A DNA stretch of 64,000 nucleotides from Paenibacillus sp. LS1 (GCF_026013365.1 NZ_JAPDOE010000001.1:186001-250000); one strand, 5' to 3'. Shown: positions 18,926 through 27,619, numbered from the stretch's first letter. Program-made: numbers and translations. Notes: a model not told the origin generated them from the sequence alone.

Positions 18926-18961
18926 ACCCCTCCTGATGAAGACCTGCAATTACAGGGGGGT
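18926..18961 (+). repeat. Hairpin between response regulator and binding-protein gene
   Basis: CCCCTCCTG at 18927-18935 pairs with CAGGGGGG at 18953-18960 with one bulge; an inner CCTG/CAGG pair is an alternative. It has no T tract and could be a processing or stability element for the highly expressed lipoprotein mRNA. Confidence 0.4.
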
Positions 18962-19048
18962 GAAACTTAAATGTATATATTTTGTAACCGCATACATTTC
19001 TTCATACTAAAAACAGTAAGACATACTACTTCCAAGGAGGGCAAGTAC

Positions 19049-20704
19049 ATGGGGGGACTGAAAAAAAAGAAGCTTTGGGGTTCCGTATCACTCGTTCTGG
19101 CTTTAAGTTTGGCACTGGCAGGATGCAGTGGTGACAATGAGAAAGCGACTACACCGGATGGTAAAGAGGTATTGAACATCTCGGCCTTTATCGGAACGCC
19201 GAATCAGGCGCCAGCTAAAGATAACCGAATCTACAAGAAGATCCAGGATGAACTCGGCGTCAATCTTGAGATGGAGTTTCTGGTAGGTGATCTTCAACAG
19301 AAGCTCGGCGTTATGATCGCCGGGGGTGATTTCCCTGACTTGATCACAGCAGACACCAAATTGGTCTCAGCTGGTGCGGTCATTCCACTGGAAGATCTGA
19401 TCGAGGAGCATGCACCCAATCTGAAGAAGCATTTCGGTAAAGACTGGAACCGGATGAAAGACTCCAGTGACGGACATATTTACTGGTTGCCTAACTATGG
19501 CGTGTATACAGGGGAGTTCATTAGTAACTATTATTCTGGCCCTGCCTTCTGGATTCAGAAGTCCGTACTGAAGGATGCCGGGTACCCGACTCCTAAAACG
19601 CTGGATGAATTCACACAGTTGATCCGTGATTACGCAGCCAAGAATCCAACCATTGATGGTCAACCGACAATTGGCTTTACTACACTGGCTTCAGACTGGC
19701 GGACGTTCCCATTGCTTAATCCACCAGAGCATCTTACAGGTCACCCCAATGATGGCGGTGTGGTTGTAGATGAGAATGGAGTGGCGAGTGTTTTTGCCGA
19801 CAAGGACATCTCCAAACGATATTATAAGGAACTGAACACATTGTATAATGATGGATTGCTGGATAAAGAAGCCTTTGTTCAGAACTACGACCAATACTTG
19901 GCCAAAATCTCATCAGGACGCGTACTTGGCATGTTCGATCAGCACTGGAATTTCCAATCCGGTGAAGACCCACTCGTAGCTCAGGGTAAGATTGGTCAGA
20001 CCTACGTAGGCTTCCCGCTAGTCTATGATACAAGTATTACAGATCATTATCTGGATCGTCCGGTTATCAACTTGAATAATGGTTTTGGTATCAGTAAAGA
20101 TGCTGAAGATCCTGTAGCACTCATCAAATTCCTCGATAAGCTTATGGACGAGAAGTATCAGAAGCTCCTGTCATGGGGTGAAGAGGGTGTGGATTATCAG
20201 GTAAATGAAGAGGGAAGATTCTATCGTACGCCAGAGCAACGGAAAGAGCAGGACGATCCCGCATGGAGATTGATCAACAAAGCAGAAGGTTTCTACGCTG
20301 CGGCACCGAAGCTCGAAGGAACATTTGAAGATGGCAATGCGATTGGAGCGATCAACCAACCTGAGGAATTCTATGATAACCTCAAACCGGAAGATAAAGA
20401 ACTTCTGGACGCATACGGCTTCAAAACATGGAGTGACTTCTTCTCTCCTGCACCAGAGAATCCGGTGTACTATCCAGCATGGCAGGTCGATCTGAAAGAA
20501 GGCTCGGATGCTGCGGTAGCGAACAAGCAAATGACAGACACTTCATTAAAATTCTTGCCTAAGGCAATCATGTCAAAACCGGATGAGTTCGATAACATAT
20601 GGACTGAATATGTAGACGCTTACAAGAAAATTAATGTTCAATCGTATGAAGACCGAATTAATGAACAATTGAAATGGAGAATCGAGAACTGGTCTGTTAA
20701 ATAA
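19049..20704 (+). CDS. Extracellular solute-binding lipoprotein (probable xylooligosaccharide binding)
   Basis: A 551-residue sugar-binding lipoprotein. ATG 19049 is chosen for the AAGGAGGGC before it and because it gives MGGLKKKKLW with lipobox LALAGC (Cys26). The mature part carries the family segment IEEHAPNLKKHFGKDWNRMK and repeated aromatic residues (AFWIQKS, PAWQVD). It lies after a kinase and two response regulators and before two permeases, in the xylan locus, so xylooligosaccharide capture is the best inference. The hairpins on both sides of the gene suggest differential mRNA stability, as expected for an abundant binding protein. Confidence 0.92.
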   Translation: MGGLKKKKLWGSVSLVLALSLALAGCSGDNEKATTPDGKEVLNISAFIGTPNQAPAKDNRIYKKIQDELGVNLEMEFLVGDLQQKLGVMIAGGDFPDLITADTKLVSAGAVIPLEDLIEEHAPNLKKHFGKDWNRMKDSSDGHIYWLPNYGVYTGEFISNYYSGPAFWIQKSVLKDAGYPTPKTLDEFTQLIRDYAAKNPTIDGQPTIGFTTLASDWRTFPLLNPPEHLTGHPNDGGVVVDENGVASVFADKDISKRYYKELNTLYNDGLLDKEAFVQNYDQYLAKISSGRVLGMFDQHWNFQSGEDPLVAQGKIGQTYVGFPLVYDTSITDHYLDRPVINLNNGFGISKDAEDPVALIKFLDKLMDEKYQKLLSWGEEGVDYQVNEEGRFYRTPEQRKEQDDPAWRLINKAEGFYAAAPKLEGTFEDGNAIGAINQPEEFYDNLKPEDKELLDAYGFKTWSDFFSPAPENPVYYPAWQVDLKEGSDAAVANKQMTDTSLKFLPKAIMSKPDEFDNIWTEYVDAYKKINVQSYEDRINEQLKWRIENWSVK

Positions 20705-20710
20705 AAAAAT

Positions 20711-20792
20711 GCGGCAATGATTCCCCTCGGAAGGTATCAACCAAAGGAATCTCAGGCGGGTGCCTTCCGGGAAGATCATGCATAATGTCGCT
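20711..20792 (+). repeat. Long intercistronic hairpin between binding protein and first permease
   Basis: GCGGCAATGATTCCCCTCGG with AAGG on the left pairs in blocks with CCTTCCGGGAAGATCATG and GTCGC on the right. It fills the 112-base gap. The position matches known mRNA-stabilising hairpins in binding-protein operons; no T run follows, so read-through to the permeases is expected. Confidence 0.55.
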
Positions 20793-20816
20793 GCAAGCCA
20801 ATAGGAGGAGTGAAAG

Positions 20817-21782
20817 ATGGCGAACACGCCTGGAGCCATACCGGAGCAAACTACCCGTACAGCCGTTGCCAAAACACCATTATTAAAACGGTTGCGCGGA
20901 CAAAGACAACTGATGTTCATGTCATTGCCCATCGTTGCGTACATTCTCGTATTCTCGTATTATCCCATTTGGGGTTGGGTTATGGCCTTTCAGAATTATA
21001 GTCCTGCCAAGAGTTTCTCCCAACAGGAATGGGTCGGGCTCAAGCACTTCAAGTTTTTGCTGACAGATGATGCATTTCTAAACGTGCTTCGTAATACCAT
21101 TGCGATGAGCGTAATCAATATGGTACTCGGATTTGCGACAGCAATAATATTCGCCATTTTACTTAATGAGATCAAACATAAGTTCTATAAGCGAACCATT
21201 CAAACGATATCGTATTTGCCTCACTTTCTCTCATGGATCATTGTGACAGGCATCGTGGCAAGCTCCCTGTCTGTAGACGGCGGGATTGTCAATGTGGTGC
21301 TCATGAAGCTGAACATCATTCAAGAACCGATCATGTGGCTTAGTGTTCCCGAGTACTTCTGGGGCATTGTAGGCGCATCTCATGTGTGGAAAGAAGTAGG
21401 CTGGAATGCCATTATCTATTTGGCGGCCATCACGTCTATCGATCCCTCGCTTTATGAAGCGGCAGAGATTGATGGTGCGAACCGATATAAGAAAATGCTG
21501 TATGTGACTTTACCCGGAATCAAATCCATTGTTATCATTTTGCTGATCATGAATATGGGCTGGATTTTGGAAGCTGGATTCGAAGTTCAGTATCTGTTGG
21601 GTAATGGTGTGGTTGTGGATTGGTCACAGACGATAGATATATTTGTCCTGAAATACGGACTTCAGATCGGGAATTATTCTTTGGCTACCGCGGCAGGTAT
21701 ATTCAAGACGGTGGTTAGTATTACGCTGATCTTTGCAGCGAATTCTATTTCCAAACGGCTCGGGGAAGACCGATTAATATAA
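20817..21782 (+). CDS. Carbohydrate ABC transporter permease, LplB/UgpA type
   Basis: First permease of the xylan-locus importer, 321 residues, six membrane helices. The first helix is LMFMSLPIVAYILVFSYYPI and the EAA loop EAAEIDGANRYKKMLYVTLP. ATG 20817 follows AGGAGGAGTG. The second permease begins 12 bases after its stop. No ATPase gene lies nearby, so an MsmX-like ATPase encoded elsewhere is expected to power both transporters in this window. Confidence 0.93.
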   Translation: MANTPGAIPEQTTRTAVAKTPLLKRLRGQRQLMFMSLPIVAYILVFSYYPIWGWVMAFQNYSPAKSFSQQEWVGLKHFKFLLTDDAFLNVLRNTIAMSVINMVLGFATAIIFAILLNEIKHKFYKRTIQTISYLPHFLSWIIVTGIVASSLSVDGGIVNVVLMKLNIIQEPIMWLSVPEYFWGIVGASHVWKEVGWNAIIYLAAITSIDPSLYEAAEIDGANRYKKMLYVTLPGIKSIVIILLIMNMGWILEAGFEVQYLLGNGVVVDWSQTIDIFVLKYGLQIGNYSLATAAGIFKTVVSITLIFAANSISKRLGEDRLI

Positions 21783-21794
21783 GGGGGACTAGAG

Positions 21795-22697
21795 ATGGGA
21801 ATCAATAAATCTCGGCTTGAACCGATTGTCTTCCATACGTTAAACGGTATACTGATGATCGCAATCGCGATCGTTACCCTGTATCCGTTTGTGAATACAC
21901 TCGCTGTATCGTTCAATGCCGGTAATGACACCATCCGGGGTGGGATTTATCTATGGCCTCGGGTATGGACAGATCAAAACTACAGAGCTGTATTTGCAGG
22001 AGGGACCATCTTCAGCGCCTTTGGCATCTCGGTAGCGAGAACGGTGCTCGGAACAGTCTTGAGTCTGTTTCTGACCTCCATGCTGGCGTACACATTAAGC
22101 CGAAAGGATTATATTTTACGGAAACCAATCACCATTTTCGTTGTACTTACAATGTATTTCAGTGCAGGACTTATTCCAACCTACTTCCTAATGAAAGATT
22201 TACATTTGTTAAACAACTTCCTGGTGTACATTATCCCTGGGCTGATCAGTGCCTTTAATATGATTGTTATCCGAACCTATATCCAGACACTGCCCGAAGG
22301 ACTAATTGAATCGGCCAAAATCGATGGTGCTGGAGATTTCAGAACATTCATATCCATTATTCTACCGCTGTGCCAACCGGTTCTGGCTACGGTTGCACTG
22401 TTCATTGCGGTGGGTCAATGGAACTCCTGGTTCGATACGTTTCTGTATGCGTCTTCTAAGCAAAACCTGAGCACTCTGCAATATGAGTTGATGAAACTTC
22501 TTTCTTCTTCCATGAACTCCAACAGCAGTGCAGCCGTTGCCAATGGTGCAGATCTCGGGGCTGCGCGTAACATGGTTACACCTGTATCTATTCGGGCAGC
22601 GATTACGATTGTAGCCGCATTGCCGATCTTGGTCGTCTATCCATTTTTGCAAAAGTATTTTGTTCATGGCTTGCAGCTTGGTGGGGTAAAAGAGTAA
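21795..22697 (+). CDS. Carbohydrate ABC transporter permease, LplC/MalG type
   Basis: Second permease of the xylan-locus importer, 300 residues. The EAA loop is ESAKIDGAGDFRTFISIILP and the end is FLQKYFVHGLQLGGVKE. ATG 21795 follows AAGGGGGAC. It is the last gene of the locus and is closed by a strong terminator. It resembles the permeases at 1 and 6137, showing three related but separate transport systems in the window. Confidence 0.93.
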   Translation: MGINKSRLEPIVFHTLNGILMIAIAIVTLYPFVNTLAVSFNAGNDTIRGGIYLWPRVWTDQNYRAVFAGGTIFSAFGISVARTVLGTVLSLFLTSMLAYTLSRKDYILRKPITIFVVLTMYFSAGLIPTYFLMKDLHLLNNFLVYIIPGLISAFNMIVIRTYIQTLPEGLIESAKIDGAGDFRTFISIILPLCQPVLATVALFIAVGQWNSWFDTFLYASSKQNLSTLQYELMKLLSSSMNSNSSAAVANGADLGAARNMVTPVSIRAAITIVAALPILVVYPFLQKYFVHGLQLGGVKE

Positions 22698-22725
22698 ACT
22701 TAGATGCAGTTGCAGATAACCGATC

Positions 22726-22757
22726 AAAAACGGTCACGATGGTGACCGTTTTTTTTA
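22726..22757 (+). terminator. Rho-independent terminator closing the xylan locus
   Basis: AAAAACGGTCAC-GATG-GTGACCGTTTTTTTT: a perfect stem, tetraloop and long T run. Confidence 0.95.
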
Positions 22758-22821
22758 TGTTTTCAAGCGTCAGACGATGCCATGTCAATTGTGCACAAAT
22801 CTAATCTGTTCAATAATGTTG

Positions 22822-22849
22822 TTGACAATTAAATTAAAGTTACTATACT
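22822..22849 (+). promoter_or_regulatory. SigA-type promoter of the CheY-CheC-GGDEF operon
   Basis: TTGACA at 22822-22827 and TATACT at 22844-22849 with a 16-base spacer, about 100 bases before the first gene. The -35 box is consensus. Confidence 0.75.
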
Positions 22850-22947
22850 TTATATTTACTTGATTCACCAGTCAGTCTCTCAAGAACTGTGAACAGCGCC
22901 TGACAATCCCGAACTCTTACCATTTTATCGAGGAGATTGAAGAGAAA

Positions 22948-23322
22948 ATGAAAGTATTAATTGTGGAAGACTCCATATTCGTACAGAAATTGCTTCGAAA
23001 GCTGATTGTTGATCATATTCCAGAATGCGAGATTCAGATTGCTAGCAATGGAGAGCAAGGATATAACCTATTTCAGGATTTCCGACCTGATTTTATAACA
23101 ACCGACCTGCTGATGCCTGGCTTGAACGGACAAGAAATGCTGCGAATGATCCGGGAAACGGATAGCGAAGTCAAGATTATTATTCTATCTGCAGACATTC
23201 AGAAGACGACTCGGGATGAAGTAGAGAATCTGGGGATCTCCGGATTTTTAAATAAACCGTTAACCGCGGAAAAGGCAAATACATTGATTCAACTGATTCA
23301 GGCGGCCTATCATGCTGAATGA
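22948..23322 (+). CDS. Single-domain CheY-like response regulator
   Basis: A stand-alone receiver of 124 residues with no output domain. The acidic pocket is VEDS, the phospho-acceptor Asp53 lies in TTDLLMPGL, the switch Ser in IILSADI and the lysine in GFLNKPLT. ATG 22948 follows GAGGAG. Its last codons overlap the start of the CheC-like gene (11 bases), implying translational coupling. The presumed phosphatase for its aspartyl phosphate is that neighbour. No kinase is encoded nearby, so the phosphate source is unknown. It would act by protein contact, perhaps on a flagellar or cyclase target. Confidence 0.92.
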   Translation: MKVLIVEDSIFVQKLLRKLIVDHIPECEIQIASNGEQGYNLFQDFRPDFITTDLLMPGLNGQEMLRMIRETDSEVKIIILSADIQKTTRDEVENLGISGFLNKPLTAEKANTLIQLIQAAYHAE

Positions 23323-23947
23323 TTTACAGAAGGATTTGCTTACTGAACTTGTGAACGTTTACGTGGGACAAGCGGCTAACATGTTGTCAGAGATTGTAGA
23401 CAAACGTATCGTTTTGAATATTCCGGAAGTGGAGCTGATCTCCATATCGGATGTTGATCCTGGAGATCGAAGATACAACATTTTCTTCAGTGAAGGTCAT
23501 CTGTTCAGGTCGTCTTTGCAGTTTGGCTACGAATTTCAGGGAAAAGCATTTCTGATGTTTCCTGTTGAGCAGGCTAAAGTGCTGGCCAATATCTGTCTTG
23601 GAGAACTGGGTGAGACCATTATACCGGATGATCCGAGCTTGATGGATACCGATCTGGACGTGCTAAAAGAAGTTAGTAATGTGCTGCTTAATGCCATTAT
23701 TGGAGAATTCGGAAATTTCCTGGAGATCAAACTGGAATATGTACTGCCTGATATTGAGCTGATCTATGTCACCAATTCAGATCAACAAATACTTTTGCAG
23801 AATGAAGTATATGTGCTGGTGCTGCACACGTCGTTTTTACTTGCCGATACCGATGTGACAGGCATTATTGTTATAGCGCTGAGTATGAACTCCATATCGA
23901 GCCTGTTGGCCAAAATGGACGCTTTGCTGGAGGCAGACCATGGGTAA
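23312..23947 (+). CDS. CheC-family protein phosphatase with two intact active-site motifs
   Basis: A 211-residue CheC/CheX/FliY-type phosphatase. The family motif D/S-x3-E-x2-N-x22-P occurs twice and exactly: Asp8, Glu12, Asn15 and Pro38, then Asp116, Glu120, Asn123 and Pro146. Both halves should therefore be able to dephosphorylate a CheY-type receiver. It overlaps the CheY-like gene upstream and the GGDEF gene downstream (8 bases), so the three are made together. In chemotaxis operons CheC usually sits with CheD and CheA; none are here, so this is a separate module. Cytoplasmic. Confidence 0.88.
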   Translation: MLNDLQKDLLTELVNVYVGQAANMLSEIVDKRIVLNIPEVELISISDVDPGDRRYNIFFSEGHLFRSSLQFGYEFQGKAFLMFPVEQAKVLANICLGELGETIIPDDPSLMDTDLDVLKEVSNVLLNAIIGEFGNFLEIKLEYVLPDIELIYVTNSDQQILLQNEVYVLVLHTSFLLADTDVTGIIVIALSMNSISSLLAKMDALLEADHG

Positions 23948-24911
23948 TCTCGTATCACAAGCTTTGAACAAAGCCAATATGGGAATTATGATTGTCGACA
24001 GGCAACTGAAAGTTGTGGTGTGGAATGGCTGGCTGGAACGCCTTACTGGCAAGAGTAGGGAAGAAGTCGTTGGCCAGAATCTGCTTGAAGTGTGTCCACG
24101 CTTTAAGTCCAATGTCTACCTGAATATTTTGCAAAATGCGCTGTATCATGGTCAGAGCAGGTTTTGTTCAAGCGCTTTACATAAAGCGTTTATTCTCCCT
24201 AGTGAAGGCGAGGATGAACATTTAATCAGGCAAAATATGCATGTTGAACCGCTCTATCAGGAAGATCGCTGTTATGCCCTTATTCAGATTACTGATATGA
24301 CAAACATGAATACCCGGGTATATAAACTTAAAAACCTGATTAAGGAACTGGAGACCGAGTACACCAAAATCAAAATTTCCGAGAAGATCAGCAAGCATAT
24401 GTCTTTGCATGATCCACTTACGGGTCTGCCTAACCGTCTTGCTTATAATGACCGTCTTGCATGGTCCATCAGCAATGCCCAAAGAAATGATAGCAAACTT
24501 GCTGTCATGTTTGTGGATGCTGACGGTTTCAAGCAAGTGAATGATACGTATGGACACGATGTTGGTGATCAAGTGTTGCTGGAGATGGCAAAGCGATTAA
24601 GTGAAACGATTCCAACGACAGACACTGTAGCACGTCTCGGCGGGGATGAATTCATCATATTAAGCCACCTGAAGGATGATCATGACGCTGAAATCATTGC
24701 CAAACAATTGGAGGCTGCATTCAGCACCCATTTCAAGATTGCCGGAAATTATATCAATGTTTCGATCAGTATTGGCATTAGCCTTTTTCCAAAGCATGGA
24801 CAGGAACCTTCCGAACTTTTGAGACATGCGGATCGAGCCATGTACAAGATTAAAAAGAATGGCAAGAACGGATACGGAATCTTTGAACCAGAAATTGATC
24901 AAGAAATCTAA
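23940..24911 (+). CDS. PAS-GGDEF diguanylate cyclase
   Basis: A 323-residue soluble enzyme likely to make cyclic di-GMP. An N-terminal PAS domain spans about residues 5-125 (MGIMIVDRQLKVVVWNGWLE), followed by a short coiled linker and a GGDEF domain (about 155-318). The start of the catalytic domain, HDPLTGLPNR, and the active-site loop RLGGDEF (residues 232-238) are intact. The position of the inhibitory RxxD site before GGDEF reads as PTTD, so product feedback through that site is unlikely. ATG 23940 overlaps the CheC-like gene. Co-expression suggests its activity is tied to the receiver and phosphatase, but no direct link is shown. Confidence 0.92.
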   Translation: MGNLVSQALNKANMGIMIVDRQLKVVVWNGWLERLTGKSREEVVGQNLLEVCPRFKSNVYLNILQNALYHGQSRFCSSALHKAFILPSEGEDEHLIRQNMHVEPLYQEDRCYALIQITDMTNMNTRVYKLKNLIKELETEYTKIKISEKISKHMSLHDPLTGLPNRLAYNDRLAWSISNAQRNDSKLAVMFVDADGFKQVNDTYGHDVGDQVLLEMAKRLSETIPTTDTVARLGGDEFIILSHLKDDHDAEIIAKQLEAAFSTHFKIAGNYINVSISIGISLFPKHGQEPSELLRHADRAMYKIKKNGKNGYGIFEPEIDQEI

Positions 24912-24921
24912 ATATGTCTTT

Positions 24922-24953
24922 TAATAAAGTTGCTACAATAGCAACTTTATTTG
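24922..24953 (+). terminator. Inverted repeat after the GGDEF gene
   Basis: AATAAAGTTGCT and AGCAACTTTATT arms around ACAAT: a perfect 12-base stem right after the stop codon, with only a short T-rich end. Confidence 0.65.
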
Positions 24954-24999
24954 TGTATACAATTACCATAAGAAAAAATACGTTTTCTCCTAAACGGTG

Positions 25000-25042
25000 A
25001 ACGCCTGGTTCCTTCATATTTGAAAGGGCAGGCGTTTTTTTT
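25000..25042 (+). terminator. Second hairpin with T run between the GGDEF and Crp genes
   Basis: ACGCCTG and CAGGCGT arms, a loop with internal TTCC..GGAA-like pairing, then eight T. It terminates the + strand operon ahead of the convergent Crp-type gene. Confidence 0.8.
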
Positions 25043-25066
25043 ATATAAGCTTTGAATCATTTATTT

Positions 25067-25738
25067 TTAAAAATCGGTTGAATATCGATGTAACTGCTCC
25101 ATATCCAACACCTTTATTGTTCTATTTTCCTTAATGATGATCTGCTCCTCGGCCAAATCGCTTAACAATCTTCTAATATGTCGATCGGAGATGCCCATCA
25201 TGCTTGAAATATCTTTCATGACAAAAGGAATCGTTACTGCTTCAAATTTTTCCGAGGTTTGTAGAATATATTTACACAGCTTATTTTTTGCAGGATACAG
25301 CAATGACCTTGCATTTTTTACTGAAGACTTCATGAGTTTATCCGTGAGAACCGTACACATATGCGATAAAAAAGAGACTGATTTGGTCAAATGCGAATGT
25401 ACAATCTGCAAAGGGATCAGTAGAATGGTTGACTGTACAACAGCGACAGCAGTATGAAGATAATTGCATTGTTGAAAAAATTCCAAGTCACCCAACACTC
25501 CGTTTTTTTCTACATAATCGACAACGGCTACGTTTCCTTGATCAGAATAATTGTGAATGGCGACCCTGCCTTCAATTACGATATAAAAGTACTGCAATTC
25601 GTTGCCTGAGACGACAACCGTCTCGTTTTTCTTATACATTTTCACTTGCAATGTGGTCAAAGCTTCATCGGTAATGATTTCTTGTAAATTCGCTTTGAGA
25701 ACGGCAGCTGTGATATCAGGATGAACCTTTATGGGCAT
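25067..25738 (-). CDS. Crp/Fnr-family transcriptional regulator (YeiL-like)
   Basis: A 223-residue regulator: N-terminal cyclic-nucleotide-type beta-barrel (KNETVVVSGNELQYFYIVIEG, GVLGDLEFF), long dimer helix, and C-terminal winged helix (VMKDISSMMGISDRHIRRLL). The layout matches the YeiL branch of the Crp family. The ligand is unknown; it lacks the arginine-serine pattern typical of cAMP binding. ATG 25738 follows AAGGAG in reverse. It is divergent from the SAHH-like gene, sharing a 180-base intergenic region with a GGACATTTGTCC palindrome, so it may control that gene and itself. Confidence 0.82.
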   Translation of the reverse strand: MPIKVHPDITAAVLKANLQEIITDEALTTLQVKMYKKNETVVVSGNELQYFYIVIEGRVAIHNYSDQGNVAVVDYVEKNGVLGDLEFFQQCNYLHTAVAVVQSTILLIPLQIVHSHLTKSVSFLSHMCTVLTDKLMKSSVKNARSLLYPAKNKLCKYILQTSEKFEAVTIPFVMKDISSMMGISDRHIRRLLSDLAEEQIIIKENRTIKVLDMEQLHRYSTDF

Positions 25739-25833
25739 AACACGTGAGGACTCCTTCGCTAACTATTGTAGATCGTCCATTTTCTCCCGATCATCATACA
25801 TAAAGTGATTATTTGATGTACTCTCCAAAAGGC

Positions 25834-25845
25834 GGACATTTGTCC
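25834..25845. promoter_or_regulatory. GGACATTTGTCC inverted repeat between Crp-type regulator and SAHH-like gene
   Basis: GGACA and TGTCC arms around two T bases, roughly mid-way between the two start codons. It is a candidate operator for the Crp-type protein. It does not match the classical TGTGA-N6-TCACA site, so the assignment is only positional. Confidence 0.35.
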
Positions 25846-25922
25846 TTATTAACAGCCCTTTTTTAATATTATACTTACCTCGAATTATAAAACAACGGAG
25901 TGGTACATAGGGGGAGCTTGTG

Positions 25923-27101
25923 ATGAACAGTATTGTTGATGATCAAAGTTTGGCTAGTGCGGGGTTAGTGAGAATGCAGTGGTTTAGAGAGAGAATGCCA
26001 TTGGTCACAGAAGTGAATCAATTGTTTCAAGAGCAGCAAGTCCTTAAAGGAATGACTATTGCGATCAGTATGCATATTGAGCCCAAAACGGGATTTTGGG
26101 TAGAGGGTCTTCTAGCTAGTGGGGCTGCCCATATCTATTTAGTCGGGTGTCTTGGAACAACGAAGAAGGATACCGCTGCATATTTGGCATCACTCTCTAA
26201 TGTTACGGTTTTAGCGAAAGAAGGAGATTGTTATGACGATCACAAACGTTACCTACAGATGGTCATGGAACATAAAATCGATCTCTTCCTCGACAATGGT
26301 GCAAGCCTGATTCTTGCTCACGATGAACTGAAACCTGATTGGAACCCAATTGGTGCAAACGAAGAGACACGTACAGGAAAGTTGTTGATTGAGAAGAGTG
26401 GGGTACAGCCTGATTATCCCGTGATCGTGATTGATGACTCGCCCTTGAAGCAGACTTTTGAGAACGCGCTGGGTGTTGGACAGTCTGTTGTAGATGGTTT
26501 CATGCGCACAACCAGTCTTCTCGTTGGAGGGAAAAAGGTTCTTGTTGTGGGATACGGATATTGCGGCAGCGGCATTGCTAAAAAGTTCCGGGGATTAGGC
26601 GCGACTACGTTAGTCTATGACATGAATCCTGTTTATCTCTTAAATGCAAAAACAGACGGGCATTGGGTCGGCGAACTGCACGAATTAATTCCCGAAGCGG
26701 ATGTGATCATTACAGCAACTGGATCTTTTAATGTTATTACCGAGCAGCATATACCTTTGTTCAAAGAAAAAGTCATTCTTGCTAACTCAGGGCACTACGG
26801 GTTTGAAATCAATGTGGAAGAATTGAAAAAAGCTTCTCAGTCCGTTGAAGTCGTCAAAGATGGCATTGAACGAATAACTTTCACAGAGAAAAGTATTTAT
26901 GTACTTCACAATGCCAATCCTGTTAATCTGGCAGGAGCTGACGGTAATCCCATTGAGATTATGGACATGGGCTTTGCACTAATTTCTTATTCTGCCTATC
27001 GAATAATTACGAATGTGGAATCACTGCAACATGGTTTGCAGCCCGTACCAAAAGATATTGATGGTCAAGTTAGTAAGTTATTTATGAAATCTATACAATA
27101 G
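25923..27101 (+). CDS. S-adenosylhomocysteine hydrolase-like NAD-binding protein
   Basis: A 392-residue homologue of adenosylhomocysteinase. Recognisable parts are the N-terminal helix region SMHIEPKTGFWVEGLLASGA, the GANEETRTG motif, the substrate loop IDDSPLKQTFEN, the NAD site KVLVVGYGYCGSGIAKKF and GHYGFEIN. Several canonical residues differ: the KFDN motif reads TFEN, the usual GHPSFVM reads GNPIEIM, and the C-terminal KPxRYRY tail is missing. It may act on a different nucleoside thioether or have another NAD-dependent role. ATG 25923 or GTG 25920 is the start, after AGGGGGAGC. It is paired with a divergent Crp-type regulator. Confidence 0.8.
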   Translation: MNSIVDDQSLASAGLVRMQWFRERMPLVTEVNQLFQEQQVLKGMTIAISMHIEPKTGFWVEGLLASGAAHIYLVGCLGTTKKDTAAYLASLSNVTVLAKEGDCYDDHKRYLQMVMEHKIDLFLDNGASLILAHDELKPDWNPIGANEETRTGKLLIEKSGVQPDYPVIVIDDSPLKQTFENALGVGQSVVDGFMRTTSLLVGGKKVLVVGYGYCGSGIAKKFRGLGATTLVYDMNPVYLLNAKTDGHWVGELHELIPEADVIITATGSFNVITEQHIPLFKEKVILANSGHYGFEINVEELKKASQSVEVVKDGIERITFTEKSIYVLHNANPVNLAGADGNPIEIMDMGFALISYSAYRIITNVESLQHGLQPVPKDIDGQVSKLFMKSIQ

Positions 27102-27121
27102 AGAAGTCGACTTGAGATATA

Positions 27122-27174
27122 CCCCTAGAATAAAATTGGGTAACTACGATCTATCTTATGATATTCTGGGGGAA
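27122..27174 (+). repeat. Inverted repeat after the SAHH-like gene
   Basis: CCCCTAGAATA and TATTCTGGGGG arms separated by about 30 bases, 20 bases past the stop codon. A possible weak terminator; no T run. The rest of the 250-base gap before the next small gene shows nothing else I can name. Confidence 0.35.
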
Positions 27175-27350
27175 CATAGCTGAATTGGTTAAGAGTATAG
27201 AAGGTTGATTCTTAAGCTATGATTTCTATTTCGTTTGATGTAAGATTGACAAGGAATTAAGTTTATATTTTTACATATGAAGTTGAAAAAGTAGCTATTA
27301 AGAAATGTAGTAAGAAATTAGCCAGGGATACTTATAAAGGAGTGCACAGA

Positions 27351-27542
27351 TTGAACGAAATAGTTAGTATGTTAATTATATTTTTGGTGTTGTTTTACTA
27401 TATCCTATTAAAATACGGAATACCGATTATCTTAATAATAGTTGGGTATTTCATATTCCAAGGTTACAAGAAGCGCAGGGGTGTAAGAACGAGCGATAAG
27501 TCGGTGGCTCCTGATGGTAAGCAAGCTAATATTAAACCATAG
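27351..27542 (+). CDS. Small membrane protein of unknown function
   Basis: About 63 residues. TTG 27351 is chosen because AAAGGAG ends 9 bases before it; GTG 27342 overlaps that site. One long hydrophobic region (about residues 4-38) could form one or two helices and is followed by a basic end (YKKRRGVRTSDK). A terminator lies 50 bases downstream. I recognise no family; the ribosome binding site, hydrophobicity and terminator support a real gene. Confidence 0.55.
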   Translation: MNEIVSMLIIFLVLFYYILLKYGIPIILIIVGYFIFQGYKKRRGVRTSDKSVAPDGKQANIKP

Positions 27543-27593
27543 GATTAATGTTGGTATGACCACATTTAGAGGGACCAGAGCATGGCCCAATTG

Positions 27594-27619
27594 AGAGCCG
27601 CTATATTAGCGGCTTTTTT
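27594..27619 (+). terminator. Rho-independent terminator
   Basis: AGCCGCTA-TAT-TAGCGGCT followed by TTTTTG. The following 160 bases before the HxlR gene hold nothing I can identify. Confidence 0.85.
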
